From Gammaproteobacteria bacterium (GTDB lineage Bacteria > Pseudomonadota > Gammaproteobacteria > Chromatiales > Chromatiaceae), in contig JAGRGP010000003.1 of the NCBI GenBank assembly GCA_020445415.1, positions 20,638 through 84,637 on the forward strand: a stretch of DNA of 64,000 nucleotides, written 5' to 3'. Positions within the stretch are counted from its first letter, which is position 1. Every line of letters starts with the position of its first letter. Below the pieces are notes generated by a model. That model made no database searches. It was given only the letters and a program-made list of their open reading frames with translations, and was not told where the DNA came from. Position numbers and translations under genes: made by a program. Positions 28,311-37,172 of the stretch are shown piece after piece.

Positions 28311-28343
28311 ATCCTATGACCCGTAAGCTGAACGTAAGATGAA
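28311..28343 (-). promoter_or_regulatory. Tandem 11-bp direct repeat and -10 box (likely response-regulator site)
   Basis: Two adjacent 11-base repeats, CGTAAGCTGAA (28322-28332) and CGTAAGATGAA (28333-28343), 10 of 11 bases identical. On the minus strand they cover where the -35 should be, and TAGGAT (28316-28311) follows 5 bases later as a possible -10. An 11-base repeat period in the -35 region is the hallmark of PhoB/OmpR-type activator sites. The downstream gene is the secreted Arg/His-rich protein. Confidence 0.55.
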
Positions 28344-28355
28344 CGACGCTGTTGA

Positions 28356-28378
28356 GTTAAAACGGGGGCGCAGCCCCC
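28356..28378 (-). terminator. Rho-independent terminator downstream of waaA
   Basis: On the minus strand a stem GGGGGC/GCCCCC with loop TGC is followed by GTTTTAAC. It lies about 155 bases beyond the waaA stop and would end the long polysaccharide/LPS transcription block before the secreted-protein gene. Confidence 0.6.
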
Positions 28379-28531
28379 TGGGACAGGCCCCTAGGCAGCG
28401 AACCCACTAGCCGTCCGGAAGACTCATCCGAATAACGGACGCACCCTAACGGCTGGCGTTTGGATGAAAGAACGGCTGGTAGGAAAAGCGCTGTAAGTGC
28501 GCACCCCAGCCAATCCGGCCTGTCTGTCGGG

Positions 28532-29806
28532 TCAGCCAGACTGAGGGGGTGGTAGCTGCGTACTTACCAGTGCATAGAGACGTTCCAGAGCGCCCCGGTT
28601 TTCTGCCACCACGCTTCTCCCGTTCTCTCCCACCCGGGTTCGTTCGGCGGCGTCGCCAAACCAGCGTTGAACCCAATTGGCAATCTCCGGCGCGTCCTTG
28701 ACTTGCACAGCCGCTTCCTTTTCGAGCATCATGCGGCTGATCTCCAAGAAGTTAAACATCTCCGGACCAAACAGGGTAGGGACCCCAAGAGCAGCAGGTT
28801 CCAGAATGTTATGCCCCCCCACCGGAACCAAACTTCCCCCTACGAACGCAACGTCCGCCGCCGCGATAAATAGCGTCAGTTCGCCCATTGTGTCGCCAAG
28901 GAATACCGAAGTAGACGGCGTGCAACTATCACCGACTGAGCGTCGGGCAAGTGAAAACCCCCCCTTTTGGCAGAGGCCTGCCACCTTATCGAACCGCTCA
29001 GGGTGACGGGGCACCAATACCAACATCGCTTCCGGATAGCTCATGAGAATGCTCCGGTGCGCGGCCAAGACTCGCTCGTCTTCACCCTCATGGGTACTGG
29101 CGGCTACCCACACGAGCCGATTTCCCCACTGGCGGCGCAGTACCTCTGCCTGCTCGTAGAGGCTGCCCGGCAACTGAATATCAAACTTGATGCTGCCAGT
29201 CACCCGCACCCGCTTCTCGGCAACCCCAAGGTCGATAAATCGCCGGGCATCCGCGTCGGTCTGCGCGCCGACCAATGCGATACGGGAGAAGGTTTCCCGA
29301 CTGAACGCCTTAAGCCGGGAGTATCCTAGGGCGGAAGCCTCTGAAAGCCGGGCGTTGGCCAATATGGGCGGGATACCGCGCTCTGTGCAAATTGCCAGGA
29401 GATTGGGCCATATCTCGGTCTCTATCATCACCAACACCCGAGGCCGCATGCGAAGAATGAACCCAGAAACAGCAAACGGAATGTCGTAGGGAAAGTACAC
29501 ATGAAAAACGGTGTCTCTAAAGAGCCGCTTGACACGTACCGACCCGGTTGGCGTCGTGGTAGTCACCACCACAGGGTACTCCGGGTGTTCCGCAAGCAGG
29601 CGCTTGATGAGCGGCGCCGCCGCTTGTACTTCTCCCACCGAAACCGCGTGAATCCAAAGCGTTCCCCTAACTTCGGGTGAAGGGAAATATCCAAAGCGCT
29701 CAGGCCAACGCCGCCGATAGGCCGGGGAGCGGATACTGCGCCACAACAGCCGGATCAGGATGAAAGGAAGCAGAAGATAGAGTAGCAGTGTATAAAATCT
29801 TCGCAT
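28532..29806 (-). CDS. waaA: 3-deoxy-D-manno-octulosonic acid (Kdo) transferase
   Basis: Adds Kdo from CMP-Kdo to lipid IVA on the cytosolic face of the inner membrane (424 residues, as in E. coli). An N-terminal membrane anchor (LLLYLLLPFILIRLLW) leads into a GT-B fold. Conserved segments include HAVSVGEVQAAAPLI, the ETEIWPNLL acidic motif and the C-terminal GGHNILEPAALGVPTLFGP nucleotide-sugar site. The frame is open to 29950, but the extra residues look like leader translation, and ATG at 29806 gives the family start MRRFYTLLLYLL. Whether one or two Kdo are added cannot be told. Confidence 0.95.
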   Translation of the reverse strand: MRRFYTLLLYLLLPFILIRLLWRSIRSPAYRRRWPERFGYFPSPEVRGTLWIHAVSVGEVQAAAPLIKRLLAEHPEYPVVVTTTTPTGSVRVKRLFRDTVFHVYFPYDIPFAVSGFILRMRPRVLVMIETEIWPNLLAICTERGIPPILANARLSEASALGYSRLKAFSRETFSRIALVGAQTDADARRFIDLGVAEKRVRVTGSIKFDIQLPGSLYEQAEVLRRQWGNRLVWVAASTHEGEDERVLAAHRSILMSYPEAMLVLVPRHPERFDKVAGLCQKGGFSLARRSVGDSCTPSTSVFLGDTMGELTLFIAAADVAFVGGSLVPVGGHNILEPAALGVPTLFGPEMFNFLEISRMMLEKEAAVQVKDAPEIANWVQRWFGDAAERTRVGENGRSVVAENRGALERLYALVSTQLPPPQSG

Positions 29807-29916
29807 GACTATTGACTCAATACCGGAAAACCTTGCCCTGATTCTGAAAGATTTTCCGTAAGGCGCTCGGAGATAGTGCGAGCACGGAAGCCTGGGCGTG
29901 GGACTTTCAACACCAC

Positions 29917-29938
29917 GTAAAACTGCCCATCGAGGCAG
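29917..29938 (-). terminator. Possible weak terminator between the aminotransferase and waaA
   Basis: On the minus strand CTGCC/GGCAG with a 6-base loop is followed by TTTTACG, shortly after the aminotransferase stop. The stem is short, so this is tentative; it would separate glycan-repeat genes from waaA. Confidence 0.3.
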
Positions 29939-29952
29939 GGGTAGGGGCACCC

Positions 29953-31131
29953 CTAAATAGTTGCGAGGCTCATTACGCGGTCTATAACCTCGACCGCCTT
30001 TGTCATGTCACGATCGGTCAATGTGGGATGAACCAGAAACATCATGCTGGTTTCTCCGAGCTCCCTCGCGATTGGCAGCCGTTCTCTGGGACGGTAGCCA
30101 GTGCCATCGAATGCCTTCTCCAAATAGATCTCCGAACAGGAACCGGGACCACATGGAACCCCCTGCCGCCGAATCTCTTCCAGTATCCGGTTTCGCGACC
30201 ATCCTGCATTAAGGGACTCTGGTATCAAAAACACATAAAATCGATACCAAGCGTGGTCGATGTCATCGGGAGGCATTGGTATTCTAACGGCGGCAGGAAA
30301 CCTATCGAAAGCTGCTTTAAGACGTTGCGCATTTTCCCTACGCGCGGCATGCCAGTCGTCGAGGCATGTCAGCTGATAACTGCCAATGGCAGCCTGCATC
30401 TCGGTCATCCGCCAATTGCTACCGAATGATTCATGGAGCCAACGATATCCCGTAGCGTTTCTGGCCTGCTGAACCGCATCCCAGGATTTTCCGTGATCCT
30501 TAAACTCCCAAGCAAACCGCCAGATTTGCGCGTCGTTTGTGGTCACCATTCCCCCCTCTCCTCCGGTGGTAACGATCTTGTCCTGGCAGAAAGACCAGGC
30601 CGCCACATGACCTAACGCACCCACTGAGCGCCCTCGGTAGCGGGCCCCATGGGACTGGGCACAGTCTTCGATGACAAACATCCGATGTTCTTCCGCTAAA
30701 GCCATTAATCCATCCATATCACAGGGCCAACCGGCGAGATGAACCGCAATGATGGCACGGGTACGCTCACTCAACACCGGCCGTATGGTCGCGGGACAGA
30801 GATTCTGCGTGTTTTTGTCGACATCGGCGAACACCGGTATGGCGCCAACCATCACCACCGCACTGACTGATGCGACGAATGATCGAGGCGTTACGACAAC
30901 TTCGTCCCCAGGCCCAATGTTGAGCGCCCGCAATGCAAGCTCCAGCGCCAAAGTCCCATTTGCCAGGGCAACCGCATGCCTAGCTCCGACATAATCGGCA
31001 AAATCCCTTTCAAACGTCCTGCCCCTTTCGCCGGTCCAATAATTTACCCGGTTGGAAAGTAAAACCGAGCTGATAATTTCGGACTCCTCTTTGGAGTAGC
31101 AAGGCCAGGGGGCGAACTCGGTATCTAACAT
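29953..31131 (-). CDS. DegT/DnrJ/EryC1-type sugar aminotransferase (PglE-like)
   Basis: A 392-residue PLP-dependent aminotransferase acting on a 4-keto (or 3-keto) nucleotide sugar. The PLP lysine is Lys185 in SFCQDKIVTTGGEGGM; other family segments are SFVASVSAV and VIEDCAQSHGARYRGRSVG. It lies downstream of an acetyltransferase and a phosphoglycosyl transferase; this trio, plus the WbpM-type 4,6-dehydratase upstream, matches the PglF-E-D-C route to UDP-N,N'-diacetylbacillosamine. The substrate assignment is inference from context. GGGAG lies 8 bases before the ATG. It is distinct from the WbpE-type aminotransferase at 39999. Confidence 0.85.
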   Translation of the reverse strand: MLDTEFAPWPCYSKEESEIISSVLLSNRVNYWTGERGRTFERDFADYVGARHAVALANGTLALELALRALNIGPGDEVVVTPRSFVASVSAVVMVGAIPVFADVDKNTQNLCPATIRPVLSERTRAIIAVHLAGWPCDMDGLMALAEEHRMFVIEDCAQSHGARYRGRSVGALGHVAAWSFCQDKIVTTGGEGGMVTTNDAQIWRFAWEFKDHGKSWDAVQQARNATGYRWLHESFGSNWRMTEMQAAIGSYQLTCLDDWHAARRENAQRLKAAFDRFPAAVRIPMPPDDIDHAWYRFYVFLIPESLNAGWSRNRILEEIRRQGVPCGPGSCSEIYLEKAFDGTGYRPRERLPIARELGETSMMFLVHPTLTDRDMTKAVEVIDRVMSLATI

Positions 31132-31155
31132 CGCAGCGGCTCCCAGAGATCAAAT

Positions 31156-31173
31156 GATTGTAACTGCATTGGC
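31156..31173 (-). promoter_or_regulatory. Promoter-like motif, copy 2 (shared with the wbpM leader)
   Basis: On the minus strand GCCAATGCAGTTACAATC; TACAAT would be the -10 box, with transcription starting about 19 bases before the aminotransferase ATG. Seventeen of 18 bases match the copy at 45010-45027. There is no good -35, so an activator may be needed. Confidence 0.4.
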
Positions 31174-31208
31174 GAAGCAAAGGATCTAGAGTTAAGGGTA
31201 CTGATTGG

Positions 31209-31826
31209 TTAGAAAACCCTTCCCGGGTTCCCGGCCACCCGGCAACCATCCGCAACATCATTGATGATAACCGCACCCGCCGCCACCATGCAGCCCCGGC
31301 CGATTGTTATTCCATCCCGTATCACCGCACCAATACCGATCCAGGTCTCATTGCCAACCCTCACCTGTCCCGCCAACCGGGCACCGGGACTGATGTGCAC
31401 TCCATCCCCCAATATACAGTCATGGTCCACGGAAGCACCTGTGTTCACGATGACCCCCGTCCCGAGTGTCGCGTCCGCGTTAACCGCCGCCGTGGCAAAT
31501 ACAACGCTACCGGCTCCGATAGTGGCGTAGCGGCTGACAGCCGCGCTCGGATGGAAAACGGTGGCAAGCGGTGCCCCCTGGGCAGCGAACGACTCCAACA
31601 ACAACAGACGCCGACGATTATCACCAACAGCCACCGCCACACTACCCCCCGCAAGCCACGCACCGGCGAGCGCTTGTTTTCCCCCTGCCACGGGCCAACA
31701 ACTCAGAGCGCTGAGCTCGGGCCAGCGATCGTCAAAAAAGATTATCTCGCTCCAGCCTGCCTGTTGCGCCGCGTCCGCGACAACCTTGCCGTGTCCTCCC
31801 GCTCCGAATATCAGAAGTTGTTTCAT
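31209..31826 (-). CDS. PglD/NeuD-type sugar O/N-acetyltransferase
   Basis: A 205-residue acetyl-CoA-dependent transferase. The N-terminal Rossmann-like domain ([19 protein letters not shown]) binds the nucleotide sugar, and the C-terminal left-handed beta-helix shows hexapeptide repeats ([49 protein letters not shown]) with the catalytic His in GASVDHDC. Probably acetylates the 4-amino group made by the adjacent aminotransferase. Start ATG at 31826 overlaps the stop of the phosphoglycosyl transferase as ATGA. Confidence 0.87.
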   Translation of the reverse strand: MKQLLIFGAGGHGKVVADAAQQAGWSEIIFFDDRWPELSALSCWPVAGGKQALAGAWLAGGSVAVAVGDNRRRLLLLESFAAQGAPLATVFHPSAAVSRYATIGAGSVVFATAAVNADATLGTGVIVNTGASVDHDCILGDGVHISPGARLAGQVRVGNETWIGIGAVIRDGITIGRGCMVAAGAVIINDVADGCRVAGNPGRVF

Positions 31827-32413
31827 CGGTTTCCCTGAAACTTGGTCATCGTTGCCTGCCCCTCCTGAGAGATTCCCTTGCGGAGCAACACTTGCCACAC
31901 GGTGAGTAGCAAAATCTTAAGATCGAGCAGAAACGAGCGATTGTCCACGTACCACAGATCCAACTCGAATCTCTTATCCCAGTCGACCGCATTGCGACCA
32001 TTGATTTGCGACCAGCCAGTAATTCCGGGACGCACCGCATGCCGCCGCCGTTGCTCGGCATTATAGAGAGGGAGATACTCCATCAGTAAGGGGCGCGGGC
32101 CCACCAGACTCATATCACCCTTTAGTACATTCCACAGTTCTGGCAATTCATCCAAGCTGGAACTCCGCAGCAGTCTGCCGAATGGGGTCAGCCGGTCCGC
32201 ATCCGGCAACGGGCTTCCCGCCGGATCCCGGTCATCTCTCATGGTGCGAAACTTCACGAGCTGAAATGGCCGTTCAAATAACCCGGGCCTTGGCTGCCGA
32301 AACAAGACCGGCCGCCCCAGGCTCAGGCGAACCGCCAAGCCGATGATGAGTAACAGGGGCGAGAGCAATACGATCAAAACCAGTGCGACCGCCACATCGA
32401 AGGATCGTTTCAC
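31823..32413 (-). CDS. Undecaprenyl-phosphate sugar phosphotransferase (PglC/WcaJ family)
   Basis: Starts glycan assembly by moving a sugar-1-phosphate from UDP-sugar to undecaprenyl phosphate at the inner membrane. At 196 residues it is the short, PglC-like form: one N-terminal membrane helix ([30 protein letters not shown]) and the bacterial sugar transferase domain, with the conserved [34 protein letters not shown] and [13 protein letters not shown] segments. GTG at 32413 overlaps the upstream stop as GTGA and gives the family start KRxFD; another GTG at 32446 is less likely. Neighbouring PglD/PglE-like genes suggest a bacillosamine-type donor. Confidence 0.92.
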   Translation of the reverse strand: MKRSFDVAVALVLIVLLSPLLLIIGLAVRLSLGRPVLFRQPRPGLFERPFQLVKFRTMRDDRDPAGSPLPDADRLTPFGRLLRSSSLDELPELWNVLKGDMSLVGPRPLLMEYLPLYNAEQRRRHAVRPGITGWSQINGRNAVDWDKRFELDLWYVDNRSFLLDLKILLLTVWQVLLRKGISQEGQATMTKFQGNR

Positions 32414-33630
32414 GGCGCATCGATTCCACTGGCAGAAACCAGGCACCGTTCTAGATCCTCCGCTAGTTTATCCCGGGAAAACTCTCCTTCCGCCAATTTG
32501 CGTGCCCGCCGCCCGGCAGATGCCAGCCAGACATCATTCCCCGCATAGGCAAGAAAGACTTTGACAGCGTCCGCTGGGTCGGGGGGTAAAATCTTGCCTG
32601 CCTCACGCTGTTCTGCAATCTGTGTCGAGAAACCAGAAAAATTCGCAAAAACCGGCTTTCCAGCCGCTAAGGAATCAAAGAACTTATTGGAGACCGAATC
32701 GCGGAAAACGATCTCCGGGCCGGAATAGGTCATTATCGATGCGGTACAGCAGTGATACCAGTCACTAACCTCCCGCTTGGGTCTGCCGCCCAAAAAAACG
32801 ATTGACCGATCCAGAACCGACAAGTCACTCGCCAATTGCCTGATGCGCGCCTCCTCTCTACCTTCACCAATAATCACAAAAAGATATTTCTCCCCAAGCA
32901 ATTGGAGTCGGCTCGCGAGACGCACGATATAGTCGACACCATTGACGTCACCTATAGTCCCCGCATAGAGGATCAACTTCACCGATTGGGAAATACCCTG
33001 GTTGGTACGAAGTTGCCTGCAATCCACATCGCGCCCATAGAAAAGGGTGAGATCGGCACCATTGGGAATCACATCGACGATAGCCGGATCAATACCCCTG
33101 GCAACTACCGATTGCTTCATCCCGGGTGCCAGCGCCACGATTCGGCGCGCGCTGCGATAGGCAATACATTCGAGTTTGCGCGCCAGCCACTTCATGAGCG
33201 GATTTCTCAATATTCCTAACGCGATTGGAACATCTGGCCAGAGATCTCTTACCTCAAATACCAACGGAACACCCAATCTCCGAGCGGCAAAGATACCGGG
33301 TATGGCTATCGTGAGCGGTGTGCTCGTCGCAAATACAAGATCCGCCTCCAATCGGGCGGCATAGCGGGAGGCCCCCAGCGCAAACCGGAGAAACGCGAAG
33401 ATTCTCGCCGTGAAGTTCATGCCATTGGAATAGGCTACGGGTTGCCAATGGACGTTTATCCCGTCCTCCTCGCACTGAAACCAACCCTTCCGTTCATCAG
33501 GCTCCCGCCAGGTGGTCACCATGTGCACCTGGTGTCCGCGCGCTACCAAGCGTCTGGCCATTTCATACGAACGCGTTCCCCCAATCATATCTGGCGTATT
33601 GAAATACTGGTGGAGATAGATGATACGCAT
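32410..33630 (-). CDS. Glycosyltransferase family 4 (WbuB-like)
   Basis: A 406-residue GT-B glycosyltransferase that probably adds an N-acetyl-amino sugar to the lipid-linked intermediate. It starts [28 protein letters not shown]; the donor-site region includes [18 protein letters not shown] and the late acidic motif around [25 protein letters not shown], typical of WbuB-like enzymes. ATG at 33630 lies 7 bases after the epimerase stop, and its stop overlaps the phosphoglycosyl transferase start. In the P. aeruginosa O5 order this is the wbpJ position. Confidence 0.85.
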   Translation of the reverse strand: MRIIYLHQYFNTPDMIGGTRSYEMARRLVARGHQVHMVTTWREPDERKGWFQCEEDGINVHWQPVAYSNGMNFTARIFAFLRFALGASRYAARLEADLVFATSTPLTIAIPGIFAARRLGVPLVFEVRDLWPDVPIALGILRNPLMKWLARKLECIAYRSARRIVALAPGMKQSVVARGIDPAIVDVIPNGADLTLFYGRDVDCRQLRTNQGISQSVKLILYAGTIGDVNGVDYIVRLASRLQLLGEKYLFVIIGEGREEARIRQLASDLSVLDRSIVFLGGRPKREVSDWYHCCTASIMTYSGPEIVFRDSVSNKFFDSLAAGKPVFANFSGFSTQIAEQREAGKILPPDPADAVKVFLAYAGNDVWLASAGRRARKLAEGEFSRDKLAEDLERCLVSASGIDAP

Positions 33631-33637
33631 CGTCGGC

Positions 33638-34699
33638 TCAGACGAAATACTGGGCGATCCGTCGTGCCGCCTGCCCGCCACCATAGAGCTGATCATCATC
33701 CATCACCGTTACCGGCCGCATCCGGCCAACAGCGCTCAAGATGGATTCGGCATTGGCACCCGAGAGGTAATTAACACCGCGCTCAACCAACTCTACCCAT
33801 TCCGTCTCGTCTCTCAAGGTGACACAAGGACGCCCAAAAAAATAGGCTTCTTTCTGCAGCCCTCCACTATCGGTCAGCACGATCTGGGCATGTTCAAGTA
33901 GCCAAACCATCTCCAGATACCCCACCGGCTCGATTACATGAAGATCCAACTTCAGACCGTATTTCTCAAGGCACTTACGTGTCCTCGGGTGTAACGGCAA
34001 CACAACGGGCTGGTCACGATGCAGCCGATTCAAGGCCATGACAATCTGCGTCAAGCGTTCCCGATCGTCGGTATTTTCGGCGCGGTGCACGGTCGCTAGA
34101 ATTAAATCGTCGCGGGCATATGTAGATACCGATTCCGGCCGTCGGGCACGGGATTTATAGAACAGCGCCGCATCCTGCATGACATCACCGACCAGTTGGA
34201 TCTCCACGTTCAGGTTTCGGTATCCTTCCGCTTCCAGATTGGAGACCGCGTGCGCAGTCGGACAAAACAGCACAGAACTAATCCGATCGGCCAACACACG
34301 GTTTATCTCTTCGGGCATCCGCATATTGAAACTGCGCAGCCCAGCTTCTACATGAGCAACCGGCACATGCAGTTTTGCCGCAGCCAATGCCCCCGCCAAC
34401 GTAGAATTGGTATCTCCGTAAATTAAGACCCAGTCCGGTTTACGGTCAGTTATCAGTGCCTCTACCCCTTCCAGCATACGGCCGGTCATCGCACCGTGGT
34501 TCATCCCTGATATCTGTAGACGGTGGTCGGGGCGGGGAATCTCCATCTGCTCAAAAAAGATATCCGACATACCGGCATCGAAGTGCTGTCCGGTATGGAT
34601 CAGGATTTCTTCCACTTCCGGCTTTTTCCGCAACTCCCGGGAAACCGCCGCGGCTTTGATAAACTGAGGCCTAGCGCCGACTACAGTGAGAATTCTCAT
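33638..34699 (-). CDS. wbpI: UDP-N-acetylglucosamine 2-epimerase family (WecB/WbpI-like)
   Basis: A 353-residue non-hydrolysing 2-epimerase of the GT-B-like fold. Seen: MRILTVVGARPQFIKAA, the YGDTNSTLAGALAA segment, HVEAGLRS, PEEINR and the late TDSGGLQKEAYFFGRPCVTLRDETEWVELVE motif. Here the likely substrate is the UDP-2,3-diacetamido glucuronic acid made by WbpB/E/D, giving the manno form as WbpI does, because of the wbp gene order; a plain UDP-GlcNAc to UDP-ManNAc role is also possible. Its start overlaps the preceding glycosyltransferase stop as ATGA. Confidence 0.9.
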   Translation of the reverse strand: MRILTVVGARPQFIKAAAVSRELRKKPEVEEILIHTGQHFDAGMSDIFFEQMEIPRPDHRLQISGMNHGAMTGRMLEGVEALITDRKPDWVLIYGDTNSTLAGALAAAKLHVPVAHVEAGLRSFNMRMPEEINRVLADRISSVLFCPTAHAVSNLEAEGYRNLNVEIQLVGDVMQDAALFYKSRARRPESVSTYARDDLILATVHRAENTDDRERLTQIVMALNRLHRDQPVVLPLHPRTRKCLEKYGLKLDLHVIEPVGYLEMVWLLEHAQIVLTDSGGLQKEAYFFGRPCVTLRDETEWVELVERGVNYLSGANAESILSAVGRMRPVTVMDDDQLYGGGQAARRIAQYFV

Positions 34700-35814
34700 G
34701 TAAAGACCCGCTTATAAAATTGCAGGAGTTTTTCGGACTCCTTCTCCCAATGATAGATATCTTGTACAGCCCTACGCCCCCGCACCCCCATCTCGCGCGC
34801 CTGGCGAGGATTTTGGAAAATCCATGTCATGGCTTCCGAGATGGCTTGGGGATCCAGTGGATCCACCAGTATCCCGCAACCGACTCCGTCGATGATCTCT
34901 CGCCACAGGGGAAAATCAGAAGCGATTACCGGCAGACCCGCCGACATGTATTCGAAGAGCTTATTGGGCTGTGATTCGATATGATTGCGCTCTGGATGAA
35001 GCACCACCAATCCGGCTGCCGACCGGCTAAACAAAGCGGCGATTTGAGGTCTCTCCAACCAACCCAAGAGATCGGTGCGCTCCCAGCCCAAGGAACAGCG
35101 CATCTGGTTTTCCAGTCCCTTCTGACGAATCGGCCCAGCGAGTCGCAGCCTTGCATTATACCCGGAATCCATCAGACCAATGGCACGGACCATTTCCAGA
35201 GCGCCACGACCGGCTGTAATTCCTCCGACATAACATATCCAGGCTGTCGACCGTTCCAGCCCCTTGTCTTCCGCGACGAGTTGAAACTCGGAAACCCTTG
35301 GATAGTTCTGGACCACAACCGTCTTCCGGGATGGAAATCGCCTGGCGATTGGGGGTGTAGCGGCAACCACTCCCGTGAAGAAAGCTACGGAGACCCGTTC
35401 TATTATCGACATCACTACCGAAACTGGCCAACGAACCAGTGGGTGTAGCCAACTCTTGCTCATTAGTACTTTCGGTACGTTCTCATGGGCATCATAGATT
35501 ACCTTCTTGCCACGGAATCGAAGCATCACCCCGACCGGTAGAAGTTCCGGATCGTGAAAGTGGTAGAGATCGCCGTGCAAGGAAACCGCCCGCCGATAGA
35601 GTCTCCAGACGGTAACAAAAATTCGTTCCAATCGATTCTTCGGAAACGCGATGGCCTTGATCTGTACACCGTCCACGACCTCATCCTTGGGATGAGTGGT
35701 CACTAACACAACTTGGTAACCAGCGGCGACCAAAGTCCGGCATTCTTTGCTGAAAATCCGCGTATCAAATGTTGGATGCACGGAGCTAAGGTGTACGATT
35801 CGTGGCATGTTCAC
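34696..35814 (-). CDS. Glycosyltransferase family 4 (WbpH-like position)
   Basis: A 372-residue GT-B glycosyltransferase. It starts PRIVHLSSVHPTFDTRIFSKECRTL and shows the middle YHFHDPELLPVG and YDAHENVPKVL segments and the donor-site region RNHIESQPNKLFEYMSAGLPVIASDFP. It lies between wbpG and the 2-epimerase, which is the wbpH position in P. aeruginosa O5, so it may transfer the amidinated diamino-uronic acid; this is inference. GTG at 35814 has GGA 5 bases upstream; ATG at 35808 is an alternative. A terminator-like hairpin lies in the 202-base gap before it. Confidence 0.85.
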   Translation of the reverse strand: MNMPRIVHLSSVHPTFDTRIFSKECRTLVAAGYQVVLVTTHPKDEVVDGVQIKAIAFPKNRLERIFVTVWRLYRRAVSLHGDLYHFHDPELLPVGVMLRFRGKKVIYDAHENVPKVLMSKSWLHPLVRWPVSVVMSIIERVSVAFFTGVVAATPPIARRFPSRKTVVVQNYPRVSEFQLVAEDKGLERSTAWICYVGGITAGRGALEMVRAIGLMDSGYNARLRLAGPIRQKGLENQMRCSLGWERTDLLGWLERPQIAALFSRSAAGLVVLHPERNHIESQPNKLFEYMSAGLPVIASDFPLWREIIDGVGCGILVDPLDPQAISEAMTWIFQNPRQAREMGVRGRRAVQDIYHWEKESEKLLQFYKRVFT

Positions 35815-35964
35815 TGTTATCCGTCCGCCGGAATTAACCCACTATCACGGTAACCATCATTGGGAAAACAGCGACACAGGTTGCATCTGAAAGCTAAAAA
35901 CAACCGGACACTCGCATAGGTTCCCTCGGGTAATCTTGAGGTCCGAGGCATCCCTACCCGACCA

Positions 35965-35986
35965 AAAACTGGGTGGTAATCCACCC
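35965..35986 (-). terminator. Rho-independent terminator after wbpG
   Basis: On the minus strand GGGTGG/CCACCC with loop ATTA is followed by AGTTTTTGG. It sits about 30 bases beyond the wbpG stop. It should end or attenuate the wbp upstream transcript, so the following glycosyltransferase may depend on read-through or on its own promoter. Confidence 0.6.
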
Positions 35987-36016
35987 GCTGAATGAACGGC
36001 GCATACCAAAACCATG

Positions 36017-37165
36017 TCAGGATTGCACATTACGGGCAACCACCTTCAAGTGCTTCAATCGCCGCACCATCCCATTCTTGAACTCGAACAGCCGCGCATT
36101 GGACGGATAGTCCCGATAACTCCGAGGAGGTTGTGCGATGATACGGTCAAATTGTGCATCCGATATGCCCATCTTCTTGGCCACGTAAGCCTTATCTTCC
36201 ATGAGCGCCCTTTCGTCATACGGGGGTTGTTCCATCGCGTGCAGCGCATCTTCACGTGACAACTGCCCGGAAACGATCAGGCTGGAGTAGTGAGCCCGGC
36301 GTTTGTCGTATCCAAATTTACGCGGAAGGTAATACGCCTGAAAGAACCGGGTGAATACCGATTCATAGTGCTTTCCACCGTAATCACGCCAGGAAAATTC
36401 GGATTGGATTAATGCCTTTGCTCTTTCCTTCTCGTAGGGCAAGTAATTCAGCAACCGGATTGTGCGCACCCCTTTTACAAATGGGTAATAAAGATACCGC
36501 TGGAAAAACGAGAGTGTTGGGTAGTTTTTCAGTTTGACGGTTCCAAATTTCTTTTGTATCCCCAGCAGGTGCCGAACGTCCCCCGCATTGTATCCCCAAG
36601 ACCTTGGCAATATGGATTCCGTGGCAAGATTCCATCCCGAAATGATATTCCGAATGCCGTGTGACACCGACATGCGGTAAAGCACCGCCAAAAACGCATG
36701 GTCCTGAGGAATATCACAATTTGCAAGCGAAGCCCTGAAAAAGGCAAGCTGAAGATCGCGCATCTCGCGCCAATCTACAACGTAGGTGAAAAGGTCGATA
36801 TTCAGTCGCTTTACAATATTTTCAATGTTATTGACCGCCAACTCCGAGTTCCAGCCGGTATCACAGTGAACGGCTAATGGGCGAAGCCCGAATTCCTTAA
36901 CCTGGTAGGCCAGATAAGAACTATCGATACCGCCGCTTATTCCGATTACACAGTCGTAGTCCCTACCCCTGCCTTCTCGTTTGATTTCATCGATTAACGT
37001 GGTCAACGTCCGGTTCCCCTGGGAGGTCCCCACCCGCTTCAGTACCGGTACTGCAACCTGATCAAATCGAAGACAGTGGTTGCAAACCCCGCTTGAATCG
37101 AAAAAAATTTCCGGATCACTCGTATCCATAATGCAGCGGCTACATATCTGGTACTTCGCTAACAT
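36017..37165 (-). CDS. wbpG: N-acetyl sugar amidotransferase WbpG
   Basis: A 382-residue ATP-PPi (PP-loop) amidotransferase that, with HisH/HisF supplying ammonia, turns an acetamido group on a UDP-sugar or lipid-linked sugar into an acetamidino group. The N-terminus has two Cys pairs (CSRC and CNHC) that should bind zinc, then the PP-loop GISGGIDSSYLAY and the conserved GWNSELAVNNIENIVKRL segment. The next upstream gene, hisF, ends 7 bases before it. In P. aeruginosa the wbpG-hisH-hisF trio makes the amidino group of the B-band O antigen. Local base composition is visibly richer in A+T than the flanking LPS genes. Confidence 0.93.
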   Translation of the reverse strand: MLAKYQICSRCIMDTSDPEIFFDSSGVCNHCLRFDQVAVPVLKRVGTSQGNRTLTTLIDEIKREGRGRDYDCVIGISGGIDSSYLAYQVKEFGLRPLAVHCDTGWNSELAVNNIENIVKRLNIDLFTYVVDWREMRDLQLAFFRASLANCDIPQDHAFLAVLYRMSVSHGIRNIISGWNLATESILPRSWGYNAGDVRHLLGIQKKFGTVKLKNYPTLSFFQRYLYYPFVKGVRTIRLLNYLPYEKERAKALIQSEFSWRDYGGKHYESVFTRFFQAYYLPRKFGYDKRRAHYSSLIVSGQLSREDALHAMEQPPYDERALMEDKAYVAKKMGISDAQFDRIIAQPPRSYRDYPSNARLFEFKNGMVRRLKHLKVVARNVQS

Positions 37166-37172
37166 GGCTCCA

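Noticed and set aside
29807..29950. A longer WaaA N-terminus
   Set aside because: The family begins at the membrane anchor MRRFYTLLLYLL; the upstream residues look like untranslated leader.
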